Positions 1-11,900 of a stretch of DNA of 64,000 bases are shown piece after piece. Within the stretch, counting starts at the first letter, position 1. Each line of letters opens with the position of its first letter. The DNA is from Paragyromitra xinjiangensis. Its lineage: Eukaryota; Ascomycota; Pezizomycetes; Pezizales; Discinaceae. The position numbers were made by a program, and so were the translations under genes. The stretch is from positions 1,302,001 through 1,366,000 of the forward strand of contig JBCAMK010000014.1 of NCBI GenBank assembly GCA_038503065.1, given 5' to 3'. The notes beneath the pieces were generated by a model. The model saw only the letters and a program-made list of their open reading frames with translations. It had not been told where the DNA came from and made no database searches.

Positions 1-729
1 ATGAGATCTATCCGAACCTGTTTCTCGGGAAGTTCGTTGCCTCGATTCTACGTCCTACCCCTGAACTTCCCCCTTGGTACGAGATAGTTTTGAATATTCT
101 GGCTAACTGGATTTTGGGTAAAATAGTCTGGACGCTGCAGAGTCTGCAGAGACATTAAGGGAGAATGGAATCACACATGTGGTATCTGTTACTTCACGCA
201 TGCCGATGATTCCAGAGGAGCTGGGCATAAAGCATAAGTACTATGAAATCCACGACGACTACGAAGCGAACCTCTTAGCGATGTTGCCAGAGGCAGTTTT
301 AAGGCTAGCATGGATCCTTACAAATGGCGACTGTGGGCTAGATGGGAAAGGGGGGAGGAGTAAGGTGCTGGTACATTGTTGTATGGGGAAGAGTAGGAGT
401 GGAGCGGTAGTGATCGGTTATGGTTTGTTTTTCTGCCCTGCTTGTTTACTCCTACGAAATATAGGAGTTTGCGGAAGTGAAGACGCCGTTTGCTGACTGC
501 GAGTGTAGTTATGCAGTTGGAGAAATATAGCTATGAGAAAGCGCTAGAGAGAGTAAAGGAGAAGCGACACATCGTTAGACCAAACTCCCATTTCATCGAG
601 ATGCTGAGGCTATGGGGAAAGATGCGATATAGCCCCTGGTGCGGAGAGGAGGTGCCCAGGCGAAAGAAGCTGGAGGTTGAGAGCGAGTGGGTGGAGATCG
701 CCGAGGAGGAGGATGAGTGGGTGCTATAA
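1..729 (+). CDS. Dual-specificity protein phosphatase, 5'-partial (three exons visible)
   Basis: Coding joins are <1-31, 127-422 and 509-729; the gene starts before the window. The first visible residues (EIYPNLFLG) and the join to NLDAAESAETL match the N-terminal strand and helix of dual-specificity phosphatases. The active site HC-x5-R (HCCMGKSRS) is encoded at 374-397, just before the second intron. Intron 1 (32-126) has GTTCGT...TAG with branch site CTAAC. Intron 2 (423-508) has GTTTGT...TAG with branch site CTGAC, and rejoins the frame as GYVMQLEKYSYEKALERV, the usual helix after the P-loop. The general acid Asp would lie near HDDYEAN. The C-terminus is acidic and ends at a TAA. Family knowledge: such enzymes dephosphorylate Tyr and Ser/Thr, often on MAP kinases; the substrate cannot be read here. 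The family call is secure. Confidence 0.88.
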
Positions 730-3626
730 ATGGAATGGCTGGAGAAAATTACTGCGACGATGGTGTAAATGACAGATTACAGCGTCGTGTTGATAGAAAA
801 CGGTCAGGAGTTGTTTGTTTGATGAAAGCAATAATTTTTAAATACCACATTTATTCGAACTTTCACAGGGTGCAAAAAAAAAAACTACGTGTTAAACACG
901 AAAATGGATGGTCTGTGCCAACCCGGTTTTGCCTATCAAGCAGCTGAAGGCATGTCTCAAAAACTTCTAGGAACGTAAAAGCCAGGAAACGCGTTCCATG
1001 TAGATGTTCCCACAGTAAGATATCTCTTAGATAGCCCAAATCTTTTGCTTACGAAAAAAACCCACAGAACCTGAAGACAGCTATCATCGTCCGAGACAGT
1101 TTAGGATTTCCGAGTGTTGCTATCCTTCGTATCGACATCTAACGTTGCGGCTAGGGCTTAGCGCAGAGGTGCATTGCCAAGACCACCCCTTACTGGCTGC
1201 TTTCAACGTCAACTAACAAGGACATGGGGTCCAAAAGATAACGTCCGTTGTCACTTTCACGGGCGGAATTAGAACAGAAGAGGACACGATTTCAAACTTG
1301 AAGCGGGAACACACGAATCTGCAGACGCCCATTATCGTTATCTGTTCCTTTTTTTAGATGTTATCTTGCGTTCCTTATCTAGCCATCAGGATGCGCTTGA
1401 GATAGCTAATCGTCTTATCAATAGTTAGGATTACCCGGCCCCGATCGGTGATGTCCTGCCTGATAAATCGACGTCATGGTGAACGACGCTGCTGGTTTAG
1501 GTAACTCAATGCTCGTTGCCGCAAACAGCATCCTAAAAGGTTCCTTTTCCCGTTTTTGACGGTTGGATATTTGATTACTATTCCAAGCAGGCGGAAGGAA
1601 TTCCAAGACACCAAAAGACTTTCCCTCAGTGATGGCAATACTAATCTTGCCATCTTACTGTAGCCTAAAGTCTTTCACTCGTTGATTCCGCAAGGCAGAC
1701 ACTAATTAACATGGTTCCTGGTAACTGATTATGTATCAGGTGTAGATGTAGTGCATATGTAAGGGGAGGGTATTGAGCTTTGGATCGTATCATTATCCCA
1801 ATTACGTACGATAATGAGTTTGCACACTGCTTTGTCTTAGTTAAAAGCTAGCCCGATTGACAGAGACATACATACCCCATCAGAAGAATCCACTTAACTA
1901 ATTATTTTAAGCAATAGGAAAGTTTCCATGCTCTCGCAGTTATAAATAAGAATTGGCGCAGCAGTTTTGGGAATGTTGGAAAGAGTAGTATTGGCTGGAC
2001 GCAGAGATAGCTCGTCCATACGCGATTCCCTGGGATATCGCTGGATTGGTCCATCAGATATCACTCGGGGTGTATTCCACCTTCAAGTTTGTACGTGTTA
2101 TTCGGAAACAGGAGTAATTTACAGGCCAAGGGAATCCTTAAGGGTGTGGGCCAACTCAGGAGGTCTTTTTGCACGGAGAACAATGTCACCGACAACCTGC
2201 TGGAAAACTTTGCTGAGACGGGAGTGAAGATGAAATATTGATTAGCATTGAGTTGACAAGATATAGAGTCGACCTGAGAGACTTGAAGCAAAACCATTTC
2301 TCATTTCTCGCACGAAGAGGATTAGCTCACGCTTTCGTGTCCATGTGCTTTTTTGCGGCATAACGCCGTCTACTTCTAAATAGCCTGTCTTGGAGTTCGG
2401 ACCTCCAATTTCTACGCATAAGTGATGCCCGCTGCCAGCATTGGAAACCGTAGCTAAAACTAACTTTTCAAGGCAACCGGAAGGCGAGCTCAAAAGGTGT
2501 TTTATGGTAGTAATCCATGAAGTAATGCGCCGCCAAGCGCCGCCAAGACTATACTGGCGAGTGATATTTCATGTCAGGAGCGACAGCCCGAATATACGAG
2601 TGACTTTTCATGTTTATAAATAAGACGAGTGCTCTTTTAGGTCAAGGGTGCAACTTTATGTATATCCAGCAATTAATGTAAATGGGCTTCTTAATTAGAT
2701 ATACCTGTACGCATCTATGGTCTCAGATCGAAGCTGTGGAAGGCTGTACCATATACTCGCGATCGGCGATTATTTTAGTATTTGGATGCCAGAAACCCTA
2801 ACCCGACGGTTAGGCCGTATTCTCTGGCTCACTAACCCTTCGTATGAGACTGAGTCAGGCCTAGGCACAGGTTAGGGTTTCTATAGCTAGGCATTTGGAT
2901 ACTTTAATAATCGTCGAGTATACTGAAAAATCAGCGCTTGGGAAACTAGACGCGAGGCTGAGGTTTTGGTGAGGGGTATTTGCAGATGGAGAAGTCACTG
3001 GTGCTGACCGGGCACGTGCACGATACTGGATTCTTCTAGAGTAATTCAATGTACTTGATGTCTTAGAACTTCGAACCGGGGCCCGGGAAGCTTGGCCTTC
3101 TTGGAATCGGGCACGGGTAGTGCCTAAACCCTGATTACTAACAAGCATCTTTATGCTCGATCTCACGCTGTAATAGGAATAATAGCATTTCCAATATAAA
3201 CGGCTATATAGGTTTTATTGATCGTATCTCGAAATATATCCTGTTACTGCCAAAGAAAATAAGTGAAGACTGAGAAACTACGACATGGCTTATGGCAGGC
3301 TATGCTACTATGCTACAACAATCTAAGAATCCTCCGCGGCATATACTTCAACACTGATCTCTGAAGACGTCACCTGAAGTGTTACTGAATGCGTAACGGT
3401 AATGGTGACCGACTCCGTCCCCTCATGGAGTGCAAGAAACTTTAATTTCCATACGTCGCCCTCTACACTTTTGCCTATTTGTAATATATTCTAGGAGAAA
3501 GAGTTAGTACTCATGACTTCGCGTTTATAAACTTAATCAAAAGGAGAACAAACGTGATTTTCAAGCTTTGTCTGTATATTGCATGCGCCAGACACCTATT
3601 GTTAAATTACCCCAATTATTAGTTTT
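730..3626. other. Intergenic stretch, no convincing gene
   Basis: About 2.9 kb without recognisable coding sequence. Short open frames exist, for example 2861-3166 on the minus strand (101 codons, Ser/Arg-rich) and 1418-1606 on the minus strand. None shows a known domain or a splice pattern that extends it. Near 2795-2815 there are telomere-like CCCTAAC/GTTAGG motifs. I see no clear inverted-repeat element. Confidence 0.5.
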
Positions 3627-5498
3627 CTATCTTGTTGCGGTGATTTGTGAGATAGTACTTACTGCCATGGTGATTTCGAACTCAGAGCCAGGGGTTATGT
3701 GTGGATTAAGTTGCTTGATAACAACATCATCCATTTTGTGTTCCTCCCCAGGGTCTCGGGGAGCCTCGCTCAGAAATGCCTCGATCTCGTCCGCAATTGA
3801 CTCCGCCTCTCCATCCTCAGCCCCAGCGAGATTGGACACTACAACAAACACGTTTGAGTGTACCCAGGCCTCTAGCCCTCGGGTACCGGAGCTGGTTGTT
3901 TTGAGCAGGTGATGGTCTCCTTTGCCAGTTCCATCAGCTGGTTTTTCAAAATCGTTGACATCGAGCTTAGGATGTAGTAGGAAATAGTTTCTCCAAGCAT
4001 TTTTCGCATCCTCGTGTTTCTGGTGGCATTGCAACTCGATACAAACTCCGGTCCCCTCATCCCCCACTGAATCCCAGGATAGTCTCGTTCCATCCCGCAT
4101 ATAACTCCTAGTAGGATCATCAGAGATTGTCGACCGGGATTTGAGTTTGTTGATCAATTCAGGGAAATTCGCAAACATTTCGTTGTCTGGAATGGCTTTC
4201 TTAACATCACCCTTTTCGTGGATCTTCTTCAGTTCAGCGCTATCTTTTGGGGGCGTCGGGTCCGTATGGTATGAGGAGCCAAGCTCGGTAACGCCCTCCT
4301 TAAGAATGATGTTGTCGCCCAGTTCAAGCTTTGTGAAATCTGCGGTGTCAATGGTATCTTTGTGTTTATCGTCGGTTTCAGTTCTATGTGGAGCGTCGGC
4401 GTCAATTGCGTGACTCATGTACTCCTTGAGGGTTCTCGTCCCAACTTCTGGACCAGCGCAAGCATCAAGAACTTTTCCTTCTTCTAGACTACCCACTATG
4501 TTGAAAACGTGCCTTCTGAATCCTGATCGTCTTTTCGCCGGTTTATCTGGGGCCATAGGGGTGTTATAGTTCTCCCATTTCCGATCCCGAAAGAACGGAT
4601 TATCACATAACCCAACGCCAACGAGATCAGTCGGGCTGATGTAGCCGAAAGGTACCAACAGATAAATGTCGATTTTCTGAGATTCGTGTAAAACACCAAG
4701 CGATCCAACGATTTGGACAAGGCCTGCTTGATCGTAACAGTTGAGGTGCTTGCCCGTCTTGCCTCTATTTTCGAGCCATAGACTAAGGTTGTAAACGCCC
4801 GGCCAAGGTTTGCGGCCGAGATCAGGGGCGAAAGAGGGACTTCCACCTATGCTTTCATAAGTATACTTATGCACTGGTTCGAAAGTTCCAAATGTGGTTG
4901 TCTTGCAAGCCACTTCGTCTTCACTTGACTTGTGGCATGCTGCAACGGCGTATTTAACGTAATCGGTGACTCCGGCCCCAATGGTGGGAAGCACAAATAA
5001 CTCCAACAGCTCAGTGGGGATTTTATGCTTCAGACATATTGGCAGAATTTTCGCTGGGGCGATTGCGTAGAGTTCGATCGGTGTCTCGGTCGTATTGCTG
5101 GAGTTGAAACTCCATTCAATAATGTCCTTTACGCCCCATGGGACGGTGGGAGAGTAACCGTTTAAGTTGATAGGAATCTCGATGGAATCTCCGTCATCTA
5201 AGGTGAAGGTGGTGCTGTCGAAGCTGGGCACTGTGTTTTTGTTGTTCTTAAATTGTCCTGTGAGCGTATATTCGGTTCCAGATGGTTCTCCGTTTCGAGC
5301 GATCGTGACCCACAACTTCGTCTGGGTGCTGACGCCGTTCAAAGCGACTGAAACAGGCCGTCGTTCTTCTTTCTTTGAATGGTCCCAGATTTTGAACTTT
5401 CCGTGGGCAGGTTGGGAAATTCCTTCCCTGTCGCAGAGTGGGACATTTGATTCGTCGACGTGGATCGAGGAGATGAAGATGCCTTCGGGGACAGTCAT
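3627..5498 (-). CDS. Transglutaminase-like (Cys-His-Asp) protein, 623 aa, single exon
   Basis: An intronless frame of 623 codons starts at ATG 5496-5498. Residues 1 to about 130 look like beta-strand-rich, Ig-like sequence. The centre holds a candidate papain-fold triad in the order seen in transglutaminase-like domains: Cys254 in NCYDQAG, His330 in RHVFNIV and Asp345 in VLDACAGP. A charged linker follows (about 360-470), then a C-terminal part (about 490-600) I cannot assign. No signal peptide or membrane segment is evident, so a cytosolic location is likely. A TATATAAT-like box lies roughly 90 nt upstream. The fold is inferred from triad spacing only. The enzyme could be a peptidase, an amidase or a crosslinking enzyme, and the substrate is unknown. 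Neighbours give no pathway hint. Confidence 0.75.
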   Translation of the reverse strand: MTVPEGIFISSIHVDESNVPLCDREGISQPAHGKFKIWDHSKKEERRPVSVALNGVSTQTKLWVTIARNGEPSGTEYTLTGQFKNNKNTVPSFDSTTFTLDDGDSIEIPINLNGYSPTVPWGVKDIIEWSFNSSNTTETPIELYAIAPAKILPICLKHKIPTELLELFVLPTIGAGVTDYVKYAVAACHKSSEDEVACKTTTFGTFEPVHKYTYESIGGSPSFAPDLGRKPWPGVYNLSLWLENRGKTGKHLNCYDQAGLVQIVGSLGVLHESQKIDIYLLVPFGYISPTDLVGVGLCDNPFFRDRKWENYNTPMAPDKPAKRRSGFRRHVFNIVGSLEEGKVLDACAGPEVGTRTLKEYMSHAIDADAPHRTETDDKHKDTIDTADFTKLELGDNIILKEGVTELGSSYHTDPTPPKDSAELKKIHEKGDVKKAIPDNEMFANFPELINKLKSRSTISDDPTRSYMRDGTRLSWDSVGDEGTGVCIELQCHQKHEDAKNAWRNYFLLHPKLDVNDFEKPADGTGKGDHHLLKTTSSGTRGLEAWVHSNVFVVVSNLAGAEDGEAESIADEIEAFLSEAPRDPGEEHKMDDVVIKQLNPHITPGSEFEITMAVSTISQITATR

Positions 5499-7287
5499 TC
5501 TGGTATTTGGTTTTGGATATGCGTTGGGATAGGGAATGGGTTTGATAGGGATGAGATTATGTTCTGATCCCCATGGCAGATGGATTATATATTTAAGTTT
5601 CTACAATTCGTTCCTCAGGTGGAGGAGTCCTGAAGTGGTCAGAGACGCCTGGGTATTTCTTTTTTTCTTTTCAGCTTCATTTCTGCATAACTGCGCCTTC
5701 ACCACTATTAGGAATATTACCCGAATTCAAAAAATTATGGTGTTCCAGGCCGTATTCTACAAAACCAAAACGCCACGCTTGAGGGGTAAAGATCTAGATC
5801 GTAAATATGATTTTGTAGGCAAGAAATGGGTTTCTTACACTATATCTGTATTTCAGCTGGGCTTGACTGTACATTCTTGCGCGCATTAATACTGCTAAGA
5901 CTTATTTCGTGCATGATCGGATCCGCAATATCGAAGCCCTCAGTCCTTACTATTCGTGACAATGGAAGTTCGGAGATCGCGAAACATGCAGTACTCAGAA
6001 AAACGTGAGATGGCAAGCTCAGCTGAAATGCGATCAGGCGACAAAAAGCTGGAGCAGCACAGAGGCGTACGCTAATTTTTTTTTAGCGAACATACAGTAG
6101 TACAAGCTAGGTACATAAGCATAATCCAGCACGAGACATAAGCCACTAAGTGCTGAAATCATAAAAAAGACAGGGATTGCTGTGGGGCTCGCTTAGGAGT
6201 TCTCTGGGCGGAGTACCTATTATTCAGTGAAAATGGTGGTGCTGTAGAGATCATAAGGAGGCCAGCCGGTTTTACTGAGTCGTATTTGGATTTATGCTAC
6301 GCTAAGTTCAATTATTTGCGCATACACATTATTGGGGGGCATAACACTAAGTCTACTATTTCTACCGGATGTACATAGCCGGTATTTGGTTAGTTGGCTG
6401 CGTCGCCAAGCCTCCCCTTAACTACCAACGATAACTTTCAGGGGTTTTACTATGCAGTGTCAGGACAACATAGAAGACTACCGTAGTATTAGAGATACAT
6501 GTACTAGTATGCCATTGATGGTATAAGGCAAATATGGATTGAGTGTTAGCTGGCTGTGATAATTTTGGTACTGAGATTATGGGGAACGTTTTCTTACTGC
6601 TCTGCTAAACCAAGATACGTACTCTATAAAATGGCGTGTAAAAGGGACCGAAGGGGCTTTAGTTTTTGTTTATTATTTGCCAAAATCTTTTACATAACTA
6701 CTCTTCAAATTGCATTGCCCGAGGATATATCGTGGTAGAGCTGTCTTGACCTTACGAAAAGGATGAGGGTTAGGGTTGTGATTAATTACGGTTATGGCAG
6801 TACGTGGAAAAAAGCTTCCGATGAGAAACCGCACATTAGCCCTCACTCGGCGGATTCCGAGACCCTTTTTCTGAACTAGATAAGCGAGGGAAGGAATTCT
6901 AAAACATTCAAGCCATTCAGCTGGTGATGAGAGGCTGTTCTGCAGCTTCTCACGTTTGTGCAACAGTGGATCTTCGGCACACGTTCTCAGCCCTAAAAAG
7001 AACGTTTCTTTTGGGCGGGGTATACCTCCATCCCACCTTCCGGGGAGGTAGAACAGCCCTGTGGGGCATAACGCCTCAGCCTTTCCTTTTTCTAGCGGCC
7101 TCATAGTAGAAAAAGCTGTTCCATCCCCACGCGTGTAAAATGTGGAAGGAAGGAAGGGCTGGCTTAACAAATACCTATCATGCAACGTTCAGCTGAACAC
7201 AACAACAGACTCTTTCTTTGCCTCTGAGCTAGCATTCCATCAATATCTGAGTTTTTTCCTCTCAAAGCTCTTTCAGCTTCTACAATA
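5499..7287. other. Intergenic stretch between divergently transcribed genes
   Basis: About 1.8 kb, AT-rich, presumably holding the promoters of the gene to the left (-) and the gene to the right (+). An open frame on the minus strand at 6673-7185 (170 codons) has no recognisable domain and covers the likely promoter of the right-hand gene. A GGGTTAGGGTT motif sits near 6767. I see no inverted-repeat element. Confidence 0.45.
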
Positions 7288-8158
7288 ATGGGTAATACAG
7301 TCTCTGGCACGGTGAAAGGGTTCGACGAACGCAATCCCAAGGAAAATGCCGCGAAAGAAGCCCTCGAGATACTGAACAAAGTGGCCCAAGACCATCTGGA
7401 ACGTTTTTTCGAACAGATAAAGTATGTCGTTCCGTTTCCTTCCCTCTTAGTTTAACTTTAAGTTGCGTCCATACTTAACTCCGGTTTTTACATCAAAGGA
7501 ACAATCCCCACGACACAAAACTGGTCCCGATCAAACGGGTCCTTAGCTGCCATCATTACATCCAGTGTATATCACAAGATGAGAAAACCGTTAATAATAG
7601 TATCGCCGATGCAGTGAGCGAATTTTCCACCGGCAACATAGCAAAGGGACTTGGTAGTCTGGCAACTAGTACTATCCATCGGCTTCTTGAAGCCTCGAGT
7701 GGGGTACAGAATACTGAAACCAAATAGTAAAGAGTGCTCTCTACAGCGTGTAACTATTGTTCTCAATTTTCTAACATTTTTCAATTAGTGCCATCTCTAT
7801 TGATCCCCTAGGGGGTATATTCTATCTCGATACTTTCTTCTTCGTGTTCAACTTCAAGTCAGAGAATCTTGCTAGGGTCGGAAGCTTCGTTGCCGTCTGT
7901 ATCGTTAAATCATCTGCTGATACTAGCGGTATCGACGATAACACCCTTCGTGTGCTCATTAATGAGTCTTTTGGGTCTTCTGGGATGGATGTGAGGAAGG
8001 CAATCTTTGCTGAGATTAGAGGAGTTTTGTCTCGCGGGGAGGGGTATGGAGGGTTGGTGGGGGAGGGAAGGAAGAGTCAGAGGGAAGAATTGCTAGCGTG
8101 GTCGGCTGGGGCGAGTGGGAAGGCTCATGGAGCGGATGGTTTTAGGAAGGGGGGCTAG
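7288..8158 (+). CDS. Three-exon gene, unrecognised fungal protein
   Basis: I assemble exons 7288-7421, 7499-7726 and 7789-8158. Intron 1 runs GTATGT...AAG, intron 2 GTAAAG...TAG with branch site CTAAC, and both joins keep frame. The result is about 243 aa, starting MGNTVSGTVKGFDERN and ending ADGFRKGG. The N-terminal half looks helical (EALEILNKVAQDHLERFF; SIADAVSEFSTGNIAKGL). The middle is hydrophobic (AISIDPLGGIFYLDTFFF; GSFVAVCIV) and the C-terminal third is charged and Gly-rich. No signal peptide is apparent and the hydrophobic part looks more like buried strands than a membrane helix. The start ATG follows a pyrimidine-rich leader. I do not recognise the family. The splice sites and continuous frame are strong evidence that it is real. 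Confidence 0.72.
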
Positions 8159-8974
8159 CTAGGGGTTTAACTGGGTGGTTGGCAACGGTCTCGGGGGTCT
8201 GCCGGGGCTTTGGATTGTAGTCGAGGCGCGTGTTCATGTTTTTTCTACTGATAATGGCGTTTCTATGCCAAAGCTAGGGTTAGAAATGTTTGGGTAAGGT
8301 GATATAGCTGTAGAACATGAACATGAAACATTAGCTAATAGATAAGTGCTTGAAACCCCCGGAATAGGTTTTGTATTACTACCTCTTTACTTTAGGTATG
8401 GTTCATGTCAAGAAACGAGCCCTAACCCTAACCAACTCACTCAGCGAGCATGGAAGAAATGCAGTGAAGTGAAAGGAAACCAAAGTATACCACCCTTACC
8501 TGCTTTGATAATCTAACATGTGCCACGCCGTGCTTTTAAAATTGACTGAGGCAAACATGCATATGCGTATGGGATCTTACGCGGACCCCCGGACAGAAAT
8601 CGGACCATCTAGCCTTTAGGTACGTGTGTCCATATACGCGGGGTAAACAATATAGGGGCTTAGTTATAGGGCTATTTAGTGTTAATAAGATCTTGGGGCG
8701 GTATGGGTGAGAAGAATGAGGCTCCGCGGGTACTGGGCGCAAATGTTTGGGTATGGATTGTGCAATATTGCAGAGTATTGGTTCGGGATAGCCTATTTGA
8801 AGGATGTAATACATAGCAAGGAGTCCAAGATCATATTCAAAGAGCGAAACTATAGTCAAAAAATGATAGATATCTGGGAAAAAGCGGGAGGTTTGCTCAT
8901 CACAATTCTGCGGGTCAACAGGCCCAGGACGAAGAAAATTCCACCTTATCTAGCCTGCTCCATGGATCCAACAT
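8159..8974. other. Intergenic stretch between converging genes
   Basis: About 0.8 kb between the 3' ends of two converging genes. It contains an interstitial telomere-like motif near 8420 and two overlapping short open frames on opposite strands (8536-8859 minus, 8707-9003 plus) without recognisable domains. Confidence 0.45.
8420..8433. repeat. Interstitial telomere-like motif
   Basis: Two and a third copies of CCCTAA occur in a row here. Similar short motifs are scattered at about 2797, 6767 and 8277 and inside an intron at about 40283. They are too short to mark an old chromosome end and may simply be TTAGGG-type protein-binding sites. Confidence 0.5.
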
Positions 8975-11900
8975 TTAAATTTCGTCAAATAGTAGCCTCA
9001 TAGCTATAGAAGCCAAATCCGTTAGTGTGTCCCATCTTTTAATATCCTCTAAAACTAATGTAGAAATACTTACTAGTAGGGAACATTGTAAATTCGCTAC
9101 TATCCGGTGTCATGTATTGCCTAGATCCGTTTGGTCTATTGACGAGTCTCAGTTGACCTTGGTCCCCAGGCATCCTCCGTAGATTTTTAAGCCCAGCCAC
9201 GGCTTTGAGCGTGGTGAGAAGGCAGGCTGTGCCTATATTTCGACCAATACATTTGTGTGGGCCGAGGCCGAAGCCGATATACAAGTCGAGTGGCCGCTCT
9301 AGATCTACTTGGTTCCTATATAAAGTTGTTAGTCTCGACCTTGGGATGGGGATATGAGAACACATGGAAGGGGAAGTTTACGGGTTTGGGAAGACACTAG
9401 GATCTCGGGATGCGTGGCCCTAGAAGGTTCAAATTAGTTCAAAACTTCCGACTTCCGAATGGGTGAGTATACAAAGCTAGTGATAACCCTGTCTCCCTTA
9501 TTCAAGGTCACTTTATTGCCTGCCTGATCAATTACCAGCTCAATAGGTTGATCATCAGTAAGCTCCACATTCCGGGCCGACCCGGGCATCACGCCAGACA
9601 AGCGTGCGGCTTCGAGTATATATTTTATAATTTTTTCGTCAGCTTTGGTAGTGTCTTGTGCGGAAAGCTCGATAATATCGGCCCAGTAGTTTGCATTCTC
9701 CGGCTTGAGGTAAAAATCGATGATTGAACCCAACTTATTCGGACGGATGTTAGTATGGTATTATATCAGGAGATAGGTTATGGAATTGTCAATTGTGGCG
9801 TACCGCTAGTCCAACGGTCCCAATAACAGCAACACCGTTTCCAATCAAAATTTCCGTGGTCTCTTTTATGTTCGTTCCTGCGCTCAAGATCTGTTTCGTA
9901 AAGGTTGTGCCGAATGTCCGAATTGCCGATGCCGTGTCGTTCTCGCCCGGCTGTTGTCCGGTTACGGGACACTTGAGCGAACTGGAGGCTAGTACTGGGG
10001 TTTCAAGTTGTTGAACTTTTTGTTCGATGACGGCAGTTAACCTCGGCATTGCATCGGCCAGACCTCGTCGCAAGGCCCAGGTCTTTGTTGGGTCGTTGTT
10101 GTAAAAAATGTACTCGATAAGTTTTGTGAAGACTCCATATAGCTCTGTCTCAGTATAGATGCCGTCGGGGTTGAATTCAAATTTGAGTGGAAGATAGCAG
10201 ATGACTGCTGCAAAGTGAAGCGCAACTAGGTTGCCAATACTATAGTTTGCATCCAGTTAGCCGAATTCCGGAACCTAAATCGCCGAATACATCTCTCCAT
10301 GGCTATACTTTGGGATAATTATAAGCTTACTCTTTGATGATGTCGATATGGTAAACCGACCCCCTTCCCAATCGAACAGCTCCCTTCTTTAGAAGCGATA
10401 GCGTGATGAGTTTTGCAAAGTCAGTAAACTGTTGTATAGCTCCTTCACCGTCAGGATGAAGCGTAGCTTTGACCAACTCTCTTTGTTTGGTATTAGCAGG
10501 CGTATCCCCTGAAAGCATATATGTTAGGAGATATCCGCTTTCCGCCCATGGAACTTTGAAGTTCGTTTGGTTTTCCAGAATATGCTTCACAGCAGCATAA
10601 GCTGTAACTGGGATTGGCTGTCTCATTAATGATGGCTGGTCAAATGAGAATAGGTGATCTATCTTGAAATGCTCAAAGATCTCACGGCTCATTTTGGGTG
10701 TATAGAAGGGCTGCATTGCGTACACAGAGTTGAATTTGAACCAATTGGGGAAGACACTGAGGATCAGGTGATATATTTTAGCTCCCCCAAGGGTCTGGGA
10801 ATCTGAAGCAACTTCCTTGATGCCCCAATTGGTGAGAGCTGCCGGTGTGTAGTCCTATATTGACAACAATTATGAGAAATCGGGTTAGAATTACACTGAA
10901 GCGGAGGAAGAACTAACCAAGGTCATATGCCGATCGCCCCGAATCAAGCTCACAGCATCAGCTAGCACGCTATGAGTGACTGTGAGAGGTGAACCTGAAT
11001 TGACACAGCGTTAGAAAGGTGCCAGACTCTCAAGGCTGTAGGATTTATTACTGATTCCTGATCCAGGATCCCTTCTAGGGCTTGTTTTCTCCAGAAAGAG
11101 CCCAGGATACATCTCTATATTGTCAGGATGGTTGTAAAGTGTCCTGAGTGTTGAGGCAACGTATGGGTCTGGGTTGAATTCTTCGAATGTCTCGTATGCT
11201 TTCTCGCCAATGAATCGACGGAATTCATTGAGAGATGCTACCTTCCACGACCGAGCCTGTAAGATCCCTAATATCTCGATGGGTCTGAAAACGTCAGGAA
11301 CGTGGTTGGCTCCAAAGGCGCCTACAGTATTCAATGTAAGTCCTGCACAATAGGGAAATATTCACCAAGTTTGCATACCCGCTGGATCATCGATGGCCTC
11401 CTTCAAGATATTCACCAAACCTCCATCGTTGAAGGTCCCATCATCTCTTCTGGTCAGCCCGCCGAATGTTCTTTCCGAAGGATCTATAGGGATGGTCGCC
11501 TCATATTTTCTGATTCCCTTCAGAAAATCTTCGAGACTCAATTTGGATATGTCTTGTCCCTTAAAAATCTCGCTAAAGAATTCTGTGGTCCATTTAGCGT
11601 CACCTTGTGACAGCGCTGAATGGAAACGGTAAAGCAAGTTGAATTCGCAGGAAACTTGGTTTCCAACTCCCCTTGGTAACGTGTGTCCATCCACTGTTGT
11701 AATTTCGACTTGTGGGCTCAGGGACCAGTTCGACACACTGTTATTAGCGTTGAATATAGCACGAACGTAACTGTTCACGTTAGATCTATTTATGAATGCA
11801 TTTAGACTAGTATTGATACGTACTCATTGACAGAGATATTGACGTATAAACCATTTGTCACCCTAGAGCACATGTCAGGACATATACTAGGTGCCACAGG

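Noticed and set aside
2861..3166. 101-codon open frame on the minus strand, Ser/Arg-rich
   Set aside because: Single frame, no recognisable motif and no support from neighbours; left as part of the spacer.
6673..7185. 170-codon open frame on the minus strand
   Set aside because: No domain, no introns that extend it, and it covers the likely promoter of the three-exon gene at 7288. Treated as chance.
8420..8433. Telomere-like repeat as sign of an old chromosome end
   Set aside because: Only about two and a third units, and similar short motifs are scattered elsewhere, one of them in an intron.
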